In this document: positions 51,284-60,699 of the stretch, in pieces
How the letters are laid out: each line of letters begins with the position of its first letter
Position numbering within the stretch: the first letter of the stretch is position 1
Assembly (NCBI RefSeq): GCF_016907335.1
Contig: NZ_JAFBBT010000001.1
Span: 2,976,001 to 3,040,000 of the forward strand
DNA from: Curtobacterium herbarum
GTDB lineage: Bacteria > Actinomycetota > Actinomycetes > Actinomycetales > Microbacteriaceae
DNA length: 64,000 nt
Reading direction: 5' to 3'
Notes under the pieces: model-generated
The model's database searches: none
Told to the model about the DNA's origin: nothing
What the model saw: only the letters and a program-made list of their open reading frames with translations
Translations under genes and position numbers: made by a program

Positions 51284-52435
51284 GTGCCGTCATTCGACTT
51301 CGCGGACCACTTCCGCCGCTCCCCTGCCGACCGTGGGCCCGACCTGATGACCATCGACGGCACCGACCGGTTCCTGCTCGACGAGGCGCCGCACGTCCAC
51401 GGCGACGCACTCCGGCAGCCCGGCGAGGTCGCCGTCGTCGACGACCGGTACGGGGTGCTGACCCTCGGGCTGCTGTCCCTGCACGGAGCCGACGGCATCC
51501 GCGTCGTGCAGGACTCCCTGACGAGCGAACGGGCACTCGGTGCTGCCGCCGGCACGTTCGGACGCCGCGGGTTCACGCATCCCCGGAGCCTCGAGGACGC
51601 CTTCCGGAACGTCCGGCTCGTCCTGCTCCGCCTGCCGAAGTCGAACGACCGGCTCGACGAGATCGCGCGGGCCGTCGCACGCTGGGCCGCCCCCGACGTG
51701 GTGCTGCTCTGCGGTGGCGTGAACAAGCACATGACGCTGTCCCAGAACGACGTCCTGCGCCGGTACTTCGGTGACGTCACGGCGTCCCGCGGCCGGGGCA
51801 AGAGCCGACTGCTCGTGGCGCAGGACCCCCTCGCCGCAGCCGCCGCCCGCGCCGCCGTCACCGCCCCGTGGCCCCGACGGGTACACCTCGACGAACTCGG
51901 CATGACGATCGTCGCGCACGGCGGGGTGTTCGCCGGCGCCTCGCTCGACCTCGGCACGCGGGTGCTGCTCGAGGCGATGGACGACGCGGTGCCGTCGGCC
52001 CGGACCGCCGTGGACCTCGGCAGCGGCAACGGCGTCATCGCGGTCGAGCTCGCACGTCGACGACCGGCGATCCGGGTGATCGCGACCGACGTCACCTCGA
52101 CGGCGGTCGACTCGACCACCGCGACCGCCGAGGCGAACGGCGTCGCCGACCGGGTCCGGGTCCTCCGCAGTGACGCCGGCGACGAGATCGACTCCGGCAG
52201 CGCCCAGCTCGCGCTCTGCAACCCGCCCTTCCACGAGGGCACCACGGTGAGCACCGACGCGGCCGAGGCGATGTTCCGGAACGCGGCCACGATCCTCCAG
52301 GCCGGTGGCGAACTGTGGTGCGTCTGGAACTCGCACCTGCGCTACCGGCCGGTGCTCGAACGCCTGGTGGGCCCGACCCGACAGGTCGTGCGCACCGCGA
52401 AGTTCACGGTGACCGCCTCGGTCGCTCGCGGCTGA
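51284..52435 (+). CDS. Class I SAM methyltransferase of RsmC/RlmG type
   Basis: A 383-residue two-domain protein. An N-terminal catalytically dead Rossmann-like domain (about 1-200) is followed by the active domain: VDLGSGNGVIAVELA (motif I, about 246-260), IATDVTSTAV and the catalytic LCNPPFHEG near 314, the NPPF motif of N-methyltransferases. That duplication and NPPF are typical of RsmC/RlmG enzymes that methylate guanines in rRNA. GTG start chosen for the -10. Which guanine is modified cannot be told. Confidence 0.85.
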   Translation: MPSFDFADHFRRSPADRGPDLMTIDGTDRFLLDEAPHVHGDALRQPGEVAVVDDRYGVLTLGLLSLHGADGIRVVQDSLTSERALGAAAGTFGRRGFTHPRSLEDAFRNVRLVLLRLPKSNDRLDEIARAVARWAAPDVVLLCGGVNKHMTLSQNDVLRRYFGDVTASRGRGKSRLLVAQDPLAAAAARAAVTAPWPRRVHLDELGMTIVAHGGVFAGASLDLGTRVLLEAMDDAVPSARTAVDLGSGNGVIAVELARRRPAIRVIATDVTSTAVDSTTATAEANGVADRVRVLRSDAGDEIDSGSAQLALCNPPFHEGTTVSTDAAEAMFRNAATILQAGGELWCVWNSHLRYRPVLERLVGPTRQVVRTAKFTVTASVARG

Positions 52436-52449
52436 GCACGGGACGACCA

Positions 52450-52494
52450 CACGACGACGCCCCCGCACCGGATCGGTGCGGGGGCGTCGTCGTG
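52450..52494. terminator. Bidirectional terminator between convergent genes
   Basis: A perfect 21-bp stem (52450-52470 with 52474-52494) with a 3-nt loop between the methyltransferase and aldo/keto reductase genes. It lacks the GGGAGGC arm. Confidence 0.88.
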
Positions 52495-52504
52495 CCGGAT
52501 CGGA

Positions 52505-53347
52505 CTACGCCGGGACGTAGTCGAACGTGTCGGGGTCCGGGCCGGTGCGGTGGCCCTTGTCGAGCACCGTGATGTCGGTCATGTCCTCGTCGGAGAGCTC
52601 GAAGTCGAAGATCGCGAAGTTCTCCTCGACGCGCGAGCGGGTGACCGACTTCGGGAAGACGACGTCACCGCGCTGGATGTGCCAGCGGAGGACGACCTGC
52701 GCCGGGGTCTTGCCGATGTTGCCCGCGATGCGGGTGATGGTCTCGTCGTCGAGCACGAGGCCCTGCGCGATCGGGGACCAGGCTTCGATCGCGATGCCGT
52801 GCTTACGGCCGTAGGCGCGGAGCTCGTCCTGCACCAGGTACGGGTGCACCTCGATCTGGTTCACGGCGGGGGTGATCGTGGTCTCGGCTGCGAGGCGGTT
52901 GAGGTGGTGCACCTCGAAGTTGCTGACGCCGATCGAGCGGGCGGTGCCGCCGCGGTACAGCTCCTCCATCGCCTTCCACGTCGGGACGAAGTCCGAGACG
53001 GTGGCGAGCGGCCAGTGGATGAGGAACAGGTCGGTGTACCCGCCGAGCAGGTCGGCCGACTTCTTGCCGTTCTCGGCAGCGAGCTCGGGGTCGTGGAAGC
53101 CGTTGTTGAGCTTCGACGTGACGAAGATCTCCTCGCGCGGGATGCCGGACTCTGCGATGGCCTCGCCGACCTCCTTCTCGTTGCCGTACATCTCGGCGGT
53201 GTCGATGTGGCGGTAGCCGACCTCGAGCGCGGTCAGCGTCGCGGCCTTCGTCTCGGCGGGGTCGATCTGGAAGACGCCGAAGCCGAGCTGGGGGATCGTG
53301 CTTCCGTCGTTGAGCGTGATGTTCGGAACGGTAGTCATGGTCCCCAT
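52505..53347 (-). CDS. Aldo/keto reductase (2,5-diketo-D-gluconate reductase-like)
   Basis: A 280-residue AKR5-type reductase: GFGVFQ, HIDTAEMYGNEKEVGEAI with catalytic Asp and Tyr near 49-54, VTSKLNN lysine near 78, and LFLIHWPL histidine near 110; KSVTRSRVEEN contacts NADPH. Substrates are small ketones or keto sugars. GAGGAG lies 4 nt before ATG 53347 and 13 nt before ATG 53338; either start is possible, three residues apart. Confidence 0.92.
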   Translation of the reverse strand: MGTMTTVPNITLNDGSTIPQLGFGVFQIDPAETKAATLTALEVGYRHIDTAEMYGNEKEVGEAIAESGIPREEIFVTSKLNNGFHDPELAAENGKKSADLLGGYTDLFLIHWPLATVSDFVPTWKAMEELYRGGTARSIGVSNFEVHHLNRLAAETTITPAVNQIEVHPYLVQDELRAYGRKHGIAIEAWSPIAQGLVLDDETITRIAGNIGKTPAQVVLRWHIQRGDVVFPKSVTRSRVEENFAIFDFELSDEDMTDITVLDKGHRTGPDPDTFDYVPA

Positions 53348-53444
53348 CCAACTCCTCGGTCCTCAGCGGGCGCTCCGGGAGCTCCCAGGGGGGACCGGTG
53401 GATCTCCCCCACCCGCTCCTCGTGCTCGTGCCGACGCTTCGCAC

Positions 53445-53480
53445 CTGTCATGCCGTATGTGTATGTGGTATATTTGTGCT
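53445..53480 (+). promoter_or_regulatory. AT-rich promoter island for the third secreted Ig-like gene
   Basis: A short AT-rich stretch with TATGTG repeated in tandem (GTATGTGTATGTGG) and a TATATT -10-like box near 53468-53473 lies about 95 bp upstream of the ATG at 53569. The surrounding DNA is GC-rich. Confidence 0.45.
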
Positions 53481-53568
53481 TCGCCGCATTGCCGCGGCTC
53501 GTTCCGCTCCCGGACCGCGTTCTCGCGCAGCCCGGGACGTCCCATCACGAACAGAGAGACACACACGG

Positions 53569-56367
53569 ATGTCCAAGAAGAACACCGTCGCGAAGCTGGG
53601 CGCTGGCGTCCTGGCCGCGGCGACCGTCATGAGCGGGTTGAGTTTCGGCGTCGTGCCGGCCGGCGCCGCGACTGAGACACAGGCGTCGTCGATGCATGAG
53701 TACGAGGTGGGCGACAAGGGTGCAACACTCCAGCTCATCGCGAAGACCAACAGCGGCTACAGCTACCTGCCCAAGGCGACTCCCGCCGATGAGGTCGGGG
53801 GTAACAGGTCGGCCGACACACTCGAAGAAGCCAAGCAGAACGCAGCCGTCCTCACGGCGCACTTCAGCAAGACAGTGGACGGTCGGGACTACTGGCAGCT
53901 TCGCACCACTTCTCCAGAAGCAGGTCCGAAGTGCCTCCTTGTCGGGCTCACCGACGGAACGCCCACGACGGGCCTCGGCCCGTGCAGCACCAACCCGTGG
54001 TTCGACTTCACTGCAGAAAAGGGCACGATCCGGGCACGACGAGGAGTCTCGTACGGAGTTTATGTGACGTCCGACCTCAACTGGACCAGGTGGGGTACGT
54101 ACTTTTCGAACACGAGCTCTGCTCCGAAAGACAACACGTTCGTCGGGATGCCGACAACCCTTGAAGGCCTGACCGCCGACGTGCAGGATGTCAACGTCGA
54201 GGCCGGGACAGCGCGCCTCGACGGCGTCGCAACGAGCGAAACGACCAGCGTCGACATCTCCTACACCGACAAGAACAAGCGCGACCGCATCTTCACCGCC
54301 GACGCGGCTGACGGCAAGTGGACGCAGCAGCTGACCGACCTCGCGCTCGGCAAGACGACGGTGCACCTCACCGCCTACAACGGTGCAGAGGTCGTCGCCG
54401 AGAACGACATCGAGGTCGACCTGCCCGTCACCCCGCTCAAGGTGGACGCACAGCTGTCGACCACGAACGTCGCGATGGACGCCGAGCTCGTCGGCACCGC
54501 GACCCGCGAGACCACGGTCAACGCGTGGGACGGTGACCGGAAGGTCGCCACGGGCATGAGCAAGGACGACGGCTCGTTCCAGATGCAGGTCGACGCGCCG
54601 AACCGCGCCGGCGACTGGGACCTCCGCGTGACGCAGGAGATCCGCAAGGAGCAGGCCACCGAGCAGGCCGTCACGATCGGGTACGGCGAGGGTGTCTCCA
54701 TCGCCAGCCCCGCGGACGGCTCCGAACTCGACCCCGGCAGCCGACTCGTCGTCTCGGGCAAGGCCCAGGCCGGATCGATCGTGCAGGTCTACGAGCGCGA
54801 CAAGCCGAAGGTCGTCCTGGGGCAGATGACCGCGACGAACGGGTACCGGATCACGCTGAACGGCCTGGAAGACCGCGAGTACGACCTGGTGGTCAGCGCG
54901 CTCTCGAAGGGCAACAACGTCACCACCGCCGAGGTGACGGTGAACCCGGGCAAGTCGACCGTGACCGCCCCGACCGCGACGGTGGCGTTCGACGAGGACG
55001 ACCTGTCCGCGAAGGCCACCGTGTCGGGTACCGGTGCTGCCGGCGCCACGATCACGGTGAAGGACGAGGACGGCACGACCCTCGGCACCACGAAGGTGTC
55101 CGGCACGAGTGGGACCGGCGACTGGTCCCTGCCGATCGACCCGATCGGCCCCGGCAAGCACGCCCTGACGGTCGAGCAGACCGGCATCGAGGGGACGCAG
55201 ACCGCCACCGCGGAGGCCGACTTCGGCGCAGCGGTGTCGCTGAACGGCCCCGCGACGTTCGCCGACGGCACCATGGACGTCACCGGTACCTCGTCGAAGG
55301 GTGCGCAGGTGTCGATCACGACCGGCGGCAAGACCATCGACACCTTCGAGGTCACGAATGAGGACGGCACCTTCGACCGCACGCTCAAGGGCCTCGGCGC
55401 CGGTGCGATCCAGCTCACCGCGACCGCGAAGTCCAAGGGCGGTCTGACCACCACCGACACGCTCTCCGCGACGGCGCCGATCCCGGCCGAGTCCGTCCAG
55501 ATCGGCTCGCACGTCAAGGACGGCACGTTCGTGCCCGGCCCGCAGCTGTTCACCGGTCGCGGAACCGTCGGCGCGACGATCACCCTGAACGTGCACGGGT
55601 TCTCCGCCGCGAACGCGGGGTACAACCTGACCACCACCGTCGACCAGTTCGGTGAGTGGGAGATCCAGCGCGCTCTCGGTGACACGACCTACCCGCTGTT
55701 CTCCGTCAAGCAGACCGCGCAGGCCGGCGTCGTGAACGAGCTGACCAACTGGAACCTCCGCCCCTACAAGGAGATCGGCGAGCCGGGCGACCTGCAGCTG
55801 ACGAACTTCAAGGACGGGGACTTCTTCAACCCCGGCGACCAGACGTTCTCCGGCAAGGCCACTCCCGGCGCGACGATCCGGTTCAACCCGTTCGGGCTCG
55901 ACAACCCGGCCGTGGCTGCCTACGACATCGTGACCACGGCGGATGCCAAGACCGGTGTCTGGACCATCCGCCGTGCCCTCGCGAACACGAACTACGACCG
56001 GATCGCCGTCCGTCAGGAACCCGCCGTCGACGGCCACGTGAACCAGGTGGACGACATCCGGGTCGCTCCGTACGGGTGGCTCGGCGCACCTGCTGACCTC
56101 ACGGTGACCAGCCCCACTGCGGGCAGCACTGCCGCAGCGGGTGTCCAGACGTTCACCGGGACCGCCCGGCCCGGGACGACGGTCACGGTCTACGTGTGGG
56201 GTGACAACCCGGCCAGCCCCACGACGGGTGTCGCCGACGCGCGCGGCAACTGGCGGATCGACCGTCCGATGGGTTCCTACGCGACGCCGTACAACGTGCG
56301 CGTCGTCCAGGACCACGCCGACGGCAAGGTCGACACCGTCCGGGTGCCGCTCACCATCACCCCGTGA
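53569..56367 (+). CDS. Large secreted Ig-like repeat protein, paralogue C
   Basis: A 932-residue preprotein. A Sec signal peptide ends near PAGAA (about residue 33). Residues 34-205 form a trefoil-like region with a Cys pair (PKCLLVG...GPCSTNPWFDF), unusually AT-rich for this window. About eight Ig-like modules of 75-90 residues follow, with patterns such as GTATRETTV, GTGAAGATI and GTARPGTTV. GSFQMQVDAPNRAGDWDL and GYGEGVSI match paralogues A and B at 17.7-21.3 kb. No wall-anchor signal is seen. Weak GAGAGA ribosome site before the ATG. It precedes the polysaccharide operon, suggesting a matrix or surface role (inference). Confidence 0.75.
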   Translation: MSKKNTVAKLGAGVLAAATVMSGLSFGVVPAGAATETQASSMHEYEVGDKGATLQLIAKTNSGYSYLPKATPADEVGGNRSADTLEEAKQNAAVLTAHFSKTVDGRDYWQLRTTSPEAGPKCLLVGLTDGTPTTGLGPCSTNPWFDFTAEKGTIRARRGVSYGVYVTSDLNWTRWGTYFSNTSSAPKDNTFVGMPTTLEGLTADVQDVNVEAGTARLDGVATSETTSVDISYTDKNKRDRIFTADAADGKWTQQLTDLALGKTTVHLTAYNGAEVVAENDIEVDLPVTPLKVDAQLSTTNVAMDAELVGTATRETTVNAWDGDRKVATGMSKDDGSFQMQVDAPNRAGDWDLRVTQEIRKEQATEQAVTIGYGEGVSIASPADGSELDPGSRLVVSGKAQAGSIVQVYERDKPKVVLGQMTATNGYRITLNGLEDREYDLVVSALSKGNNVTTAEVTVNPGKSTVTAPTATVAFDEDDLSAKATVSGTGAAGATITVKDEDGTTLGTTKVSGTSGTGDWSLPIDPIGPGKHALTVEQTGIEGTQTATAEADFGAAVSLNGPATFADGTMDVTGTSSKGAQVSITTGGKTIDTFEVTNEDGTFDRTLKGLGAGAIQLTATAKSKGGLTTTDTLSATAPIPAESVQIGSHVKDGTFVPGPQLFTGRGTVGATITLNVHGFSAANAGYNLTTTVDQFGEWEIQRALGDTTYPLFSVKQTAQAGVVNELTNWNLRPYKEIGEPGDLQLTNFKDGDFFNPGDQTFSGKATPGATIRFNPFGLDNPAVAAYDIVTTADAKTGVWTIRRALANTNYDRIAVRQEPAVDGHVNQVDDIRVAPYGWLGAPADLTVTSPTAGSTAAAGVQTFTGTARPGTTVTVYVWGDNPASPTTGVADARGNWRIDRPMGSYATPYNVRVVQDHADGKVDTVRVPLTITP

Positions 56368-56475
56368 CGCCCTCGGTCGGGGCTGGCTGACGACCACCGT
56401 CAGCCGGCCCCGGCCGCCTGCCCACGTTTCCCTCCCGCCCCGCGCCAGGGGTGTTCGAACACCGAAGGACCGATC

Positions 56476-56904
56476 ATGCAGACCCGAGGCATCGCACCTG
56501 CGCTCCTCCTCCTCCTCAGCGCCACCGCACTCCTCCTCACCGGCTGCAGTGGGCAGTCGACCGACCACGCTGCGGAGAAGCCGACGGCCTCGGCATCCGC
56601 CTCGGCGCCGGCGGGCGACTACACACCTGCGCCGTACGAGAACGCGTGCGACGGCGAGCAGGCCGTCATCAGCGGGACCGCGGGCAAGCACGAGATCAAG
56701 AAGTGCGACGCCGTCGCGGTGGCGTCCGACGGCGGCAGGATCACCGTCGGCACGGCCCGCACGATGGTCGTCGAGGGCAGCGACAACGACATCACCGTGG
56801 CGTCGCTCGAGTCCCTCACGCTGCTCGGCTCGAACAACGCGGTCCACGTGACCGGTGACGCGCCGTCCGTCGACGACCAGGGTGACGGCAACACCGTCGA
56901 CTGA
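56476..56904 (+). CDS. DUF3060-type lipoprotein
   Basis: A 142-residue protein with a signal peptide and lipobox LLTGC (Cys near 24). After a Ser/Ala/Pro linker, the mature domain has a short beta-solenoid pattern: AVISGTAGKHEIKKC, MVVEGSDNDITV, LTLLGSNNAVHVTG and a final DDQGDGNTVD, as in DUF3060. Function unknown. GGA lies 6-7 nt before the ATG. It may be co-transcribed with paralogue C, 108 bp upstream. Confidence 0.82.
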   Translation: MQTRGIAPALLLLLSATALLLTGCSGQSTDHAAEKPTASASASAPAGDYTPAPYENACDGEQAVISGTAGKHEIKKCDAVAVASDGGRITVGTARTMVVEGSDNDITVASLESLTLLGSNNAVHVTGDAPSVDDQGDGNTVD

Positions 56905-56921
56905 CCCACGACGACGACCAC

Positions 56922-56956
56922 GAGCCGGCCGAGCATGCTCGGCCGGCTCTTTCTCT
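56922..56956 (+). terminator. Rho-independent terminator with T-rich tail
   Basis: A 12-bp perfect stem (56922-56933 with 56938-56949), a CATG loop and TTTCTCT after it. It separates the lipoprotein gene from the polysaccharide operon. Confidence 0.88.
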
Positions 56957-56960
56957 GCCA

Positions 56961-56996
56961 GAATTTCAGTTTTGCATGTCACATGCTATGCAGGAC
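56961..56996 (+). promoter_or_regulatory. AT-rich promoter island with inverted repeat before the polysaccharide operon
   Basis: GCATGT-C-ACATGC is a perfect 6-bp inverted repeat at 56974-56986, next to a TATGCA box (56987-56992) and TTTCAG 17 bp upstream of it. It is the likely promoter/operator of the operon starting at 57020. Confidence 0.5.
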
Positions 56997-57019
56997 GAAC
57001 CGATGCAGACAGGATGCAC

Positions 57020-58426
57020 ATGGACCTCCCCGACCTCCTCCACTCGCTCCGGCGCCGCTGGCCGATCGCCGTCGCCGGGCTCGTCCTCGGCACGACCGCC
57101 GGATGCGCCGCACTCGTGCTCTCGACCCCGACGTACGATGCGACCGCTCGCTTGTACGTGACCGTGGCGTCGTCCGAGACCGGCTCGGCGACAGACCTCG
57201 TGCAGGGGGGCAACGCGGCCGAGCAGCGTGTGCGCTCCTACGTCGACATCATCACCACGCCCCGCGTCCTCCAGCCGGCCATCGACGAGCTCGATCTCGA
57301 CACCTCGGCGCAGGACCTCGCCCGCCGTGTCCGCGCTGCTTCCCCCAACGACACCGTGTTGCTCACCCTCACGGTGAACGACACCTCGGCGAAGCGAGCC
57401 GCGGCCACCGCGAACGCGATCAGCGCGAGCTTCACCACGCTCGTGGCCGACGACCTCGAACAGGCCGGAGCCGGCGGGACGAACCCGGTGTCCATCAGCA
57501 CGGTCCAGCCGGCCCTCCCGCCCGAAGACCGAGCGTCCCCCCAGATCTCACGGACCCTGCTGCTCGGGATCGCCGGTGGTGCTGCCGTGGGCGTCCTCGG
57601 TGCCCTGCTCCGCGATCTCCTCGACACCCGGATCCGCGGTCGTGCCGAGGTCGAGTCCGTCACCGACCGACCGGTGCTCGGGACCGTGCCGAGGTCGAAG
57701 GACCTGGAACGCGCTCCGGTGTTCATCCAGGGCAACCTGCGCAGCGCCTTCGCCGAGTCGTTCCGGGCACTCCGGACGAACCTGCGATTCCTGGGCAGCA
57801 CGGGGACGGGCCGCGTGTTCGTCATCACCTCGGCCAACGCGAACGAGGGCAAGACGACCACTGCGGTCAACCTGGCAGCAGCACTCATGGAGGGTGGCGC
57901 CCGCGTCGCGATCGTCGACTGTGACCTCCGACGCCCAGCGGTCGGGGCACGGCTCGACCTCGACGACCACGCGGGGCTGACCGACGTGCTGATCGGCCGG
58001 GCCGAGCTCGACGACGTCCTCCAGCCCTGGGGAGACACCGGCCGGGTCCTGCTGTCGGGTCCGATCCCGCCGAACCCGGCGGACCTCCTCGCGTCGACCG
58101 GGATGGCGGAGATCCTCGCCGAGCTCGCTGCGGACAACGACTACGTGATCGTCGACACCCCGCCCTTGCTCCCCGTGACCGACGCTGCGATCCTCGCGAC
58201 GTCGACCGCCGGCGCGATCGTGGTCACCGCGGCGGCCAAGTCCCGGACCAACGAGCTCCGCGACGCCCTGGCGATCCTCGAGCGCGCGAACGCCCACACG
58301 CTCGGTATCGCCATCAGCATGGTGAAGACGCCGTCCCAGCAGTACGGCTACTCGTACCACGGCGACGCTCCCGAGCTCACGAAGGACGACCTGCACCCCG
58401 TCCGGGGCGTCCGCGTCGCGGACTGA
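57020..58426 (+). CDS. Wzz/BY-kinase fusion, exopolysaccharide chain-length control
   Basis: A 468-residue protein joining a Wzz-type membrane part (two spans, about 12-36 and 178-198, with an outer loop) to a cytoplasmic bacterial tyrosine kinase. The kinase has a Walker A loop in ANANEGKTTTAV near 285, VAIVDCDLRRP near 305 (Walker A') and YVIVDTPPLLPVTDA near 377. The C-terminal tyrosine cluster QQYGYSYHGD is the autophosphorylation tail. Such CpsCD-like kinases set polymer length. An ATG 6 nt upstream is a second possible start. It heads the polysaccharide operon. Confidence 0.93.
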   Translation: MDLPDLLHSLRRRWPIAVAGLVLGTTAGCAALVLSTPTYDATARLYVTVASSETGSATDLVQGGNAAEQRVRSYVDIITTPRVLQPAIDELDLDTSAQDLARRVRAASPNDTVLLTLTVNDTSAKRAAATANAISASFTTLVADDLEQAGAGGTNPVSISTVQPALPPEDRASPQISRTLLLGIAGGAAVGVLGALLRDLLDTRIRGRAEVESVTDRPVLGTVPRSKDLERAPVFIQGNLRSAFAESFRALRTNLRFLGSTGTGRVFVITSANANEGKTTTAVNLAAALMEGGARVAIVDCDLRRPAVGARLDLDDHAGLTDVLIGRAELDDVLQPWGDTGRVLLSGPIPPNPADLLASTGMAEILAELAADNDYVIVDTPPLLPVTDAAILATSTAGAIVVTAAAKSRTNELRDALAILERANAHTLGIAISMVKTPSQQYGYSYHGDAPELTKDDLHPVRGVRVAD

Positions 58427-58552
58427 CGCCAGTCCTAGCCACCCACGGGCAGTACCAGCAGGCACGGCCCGCCCGGCGCCTCCCGGCGGAACACGCGACC
58501 AGCGACCCGCCCAGCGCCGACACCACCACCCAGTCGAGACAGGACCACCACC

Positions 58553-59614
58553 ATGACCATCAGCACCGATTCCCTCATCGGCTCCCGCGTCCTCGTGACC
58601 GGCGGCACGGGCTCCTTCGGCAAGACCGTCACCAGACGCCTGCTCGCCCGCGGCGTCGGCGAGGTCAGGATCCTCAGCCGAGACGAGGCGAAGCAGGACC
58701 AGCTCCGGAACGAGCTGAACGACCCCCGCGCCCGTTTCTACCTGGGCGACGTCCGCGAGCCGGAGAGCGTCGGTCGCGCGATGCGCGGTGTGGACCACGT
58801 CTTCCACGCGGCCGCGCTGAAGCAGGTGCCGTCGTGCGAGTTCTTCCCGCTCGAGGCGGTCCGGACGAACGTACTGGGCAGCCAGAACGTGGTCGCCGAG
58901 GCGGTCAACGCCGGTGTCCGTTCGGTCGTCTGCCTGAGCACGGACAAGGCCGTGTACCCGGTCAACGCGATGGGCATCAGCAAGGCGCTCATGGAGAAGG
59001 TGGCGCTGTCGTACGGGCTCAACAACCACGACGCCGAGACGACCGTCTCGTGCGTGCGGTACGGCAACGTCATGTACTCGCGGGGCTCGGTCATCCCGCT
59101 CTTCGTGGACCAGATCCGGCGGGGACAGCAGCTCACCATCACGAACCCGGAGATGACCCGGTTCATGATGTCGCTCGACGACAGCGTCGACCTGGTCGAG
59201 CACGCCTTCGTCCACGCGAACCAGGGCGACCTGTTCGTGAAGAAGGCCGCATCGTGCACGATCGGCGATCTCGCACGCGCCCTGGCCAACCTGTTCGGGG
59301 TCGACGGAGACCCGTTCCGGGTGATCGGGACGCGGCACGCCGAGAAGCTCTCCGAGGCACTCGCGAGTCGTGAAGAGCTCTCCCGCGCCGAGGACATGGG
59401 CGACTACTTCCGCATCCCCGCGGACGTCCGGGACCTCAACTACTCCGCCTACGTCGACGAGGGCGACCTCATGCAGACGGAGCGTCTCGCGTACGACTCG
59501 CACTCGGTCGAACGCCTCGACGTGTGCGGTGTCGAGCAGCTCATGCTCTCACTGCCGGAGATCCGTGCCGAACTGGCCTCCGCCGGACGGCACGTGGTCG
59601 GGGTGGCCGCGTGA
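58553..59614 (+). CDS. capE: UDP-GlcNAc 4,6-dehydratase/5-epimerase (CapE/WbjB/FnlA-type)
   Basis: A 353-residue short-chain dehydrogenase/reductase. The dinucleotide loop VTGGTGSFGKTV is at residues 15-26, and GDVREPESV, AAALKQVPSCE, LSTDKAV and the conserved PEMTRFMMS segment near 203 are typical of inverting 4,6-dehydratases. The sequence MGISKALMEK replaces the usual YxxxK, as in CapE. It makes the first keto sugar on the route to UDP-N-acetyl-L-fucosamine. It overlaps the next gene by GTGA. An AGGA site is 8-9 nt upstream. Confidence 0.88.
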   Translation: MTISTDSLIGSRVLVTGGTGSFGKTVTRRLLARGVGEVRILSRDEAKQDQLRNELNDPRARFYLGDVREPESVGRAMRGVDHVFHAAALKQVPSCEFFPLEAVRTNVLGSQNVVAEAVNAGVRSVVCLSTDKAVYPVNAMGISKALMEKVALSYGLNNHDAETTVSCVRYGNVMYSRGSVIPLFVDQIRRGQQLTITNPEMTRFMMSLDDSVDLVEHAFVHANQGDLFVKKAASCTIGDLARALANLFGVDGDPFRVIGTRHAEKLSEALASREELSRAEDMGDYFRIPADVRDLNYSAYVDEGDLMQTERLAYDSHSVERLDVCGVEQLMLSLPEIRAELASAGRHVVGVAA

Positions 59615-60699
59615 TCGCGATCAGCGGTCGGGGCGGCCTGGTCGGGTGGCACCTCCGAACGGTGCTGCACGCGCACGGGCGGTCCTGGCGCGACGTCGAC
59701 CTCCGCGCGACGGTCCCGGTGGTCGACGGCGCGGGAGCGGACGGGACCCCGATCGAGACCGCGATCCACGTCGCCGGCATCTCCCGCGGTCCCGAGCAGG
59801 ACGTCCGTGACGGCAACACCGAGCTCGCCCGACGGTTCGTCGCTGCGCTCGAACGCGCCGGGGCGCGACCCCGCCGTGTCGTCTACGCGAACACCGGCAT
59901 GAGCGGGACGACCCCGTACACGGAGGGCAAGGCCCGAGCCGGAGAGGTCCTGGCCGCGGCGGCGACACGGTGGGGTGCCGACTACGTCGACGTCGTCATC
60001 GACAACGTCTTCGGTGAGCACGGGACGCCGTACCACAACGGTGTCGCGCTGACCTTCTGCCACCGCATCGCCCGGGGCGAGCAGCCGCAGGTGGACTCGA
60101 CCGACGTCCGGACCTTCGTCCACGCGCAGGACGTGGGCGAGGCGCTCGCGGGCATGATCGACCAGGCCGAGCTCCGACGCCGCGGCACCACGCTGGCGAT
60201 CCCCGAGCTCGCCGACCGGATCGGCGCGCTCGCGACCCCGTACCGACGTGGTGAGTTCCCGGTCCTCCACAACGCCTTCGAGCGTGACCTCTTCAACACG
60301 TACCGCTCGTACGCCTTCGCCCTCGACCCGGTCCACCGGCTCGGTCCGGCCGTCGACGGACGCGGCTCCTTCACCGAACTCGTCCGCGCACACGGCAGCG
60401 CAGGACAGACCTCGATGTCCACAACCGTGCCCGGAGCCACCCGCGGCGACCACTTCCACCGCCGCAAGGTCGAGCGCTTCGTCGTCGTCCAGGGCGAGGC
60501 GCAGATCGTCCTCCGCCGCGTGCTCACGGACGAGCGCCAGGTGATCCGCGTGACCGGCGACGAACCGGTCGCCGTCGACATGCCGACCCTCTGGGCCCAC
60601 TCCGTCAGGAACACCGGTGACGTCCCCCTCGTCACCGTGTTCTGGGCCGACGAGCTCTTCGACCCCGCCCGACCCGACACCCACCAGGAACCAGCATGA
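59611..60699 (+). CDS. capF: CapF-type SDR reductase/cupin epimerase
   Basis: A 362-residue bifunctional enzyme. The SDR part (about 1-245) begins MIAISGRGGLVGWHL and has YTEGKARAGEVLA as the active-site helix; the C-terminal cupin (about 255-355) has ATRGDHFHRRKVERFVVVQG with metal-binding His and EPVAVDMPTLWAHSVRN. In CapF the cupin epimerises C3 and the SDR reduces C4 to give UDP-N-acetyl-L-talosamine. The cupin confirms the family. The GTG start overlaps capE. Confidence 0.9.
   Translation: MIAISGRGGLVGWHLRTVLHAHGRSWRDVDLRATVPVVDGAGADGTPIETAIHVAGISRGPEQDVRDGNTELARRFVAALERAGARPRRVVYANTGMSGTTPYTEGKARAGEVLAAAATRWGADYVDVVIDNVFGEHGTPYHNGVALTFCHRIARGEQPQVDSTDVRTFVHAQDVGEALAGMIDQAELRRRGTTLAIPELADRIGALATPYRRGEFPVLHNAFERDLFNTYRSYAFALDPVHRLGPAVDGRGSFTELVRAHGSAGQTSMSTTVPGATRGDHFHRRKVERFVVVQGEAQIVLRRVLTDERQVIRVTGDEPVAVDMPTLWAHSVRNTGDVPLVTVFWADELFDPARPDTHQEPA

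Noticed and set aside
53545..56982. A 1145-codon open frame antisense to the third secreted Ig-like gene
   Set aside because: Same reason: composition is shadow-like and the plus-strand protein has a signal peptide and clear modules.
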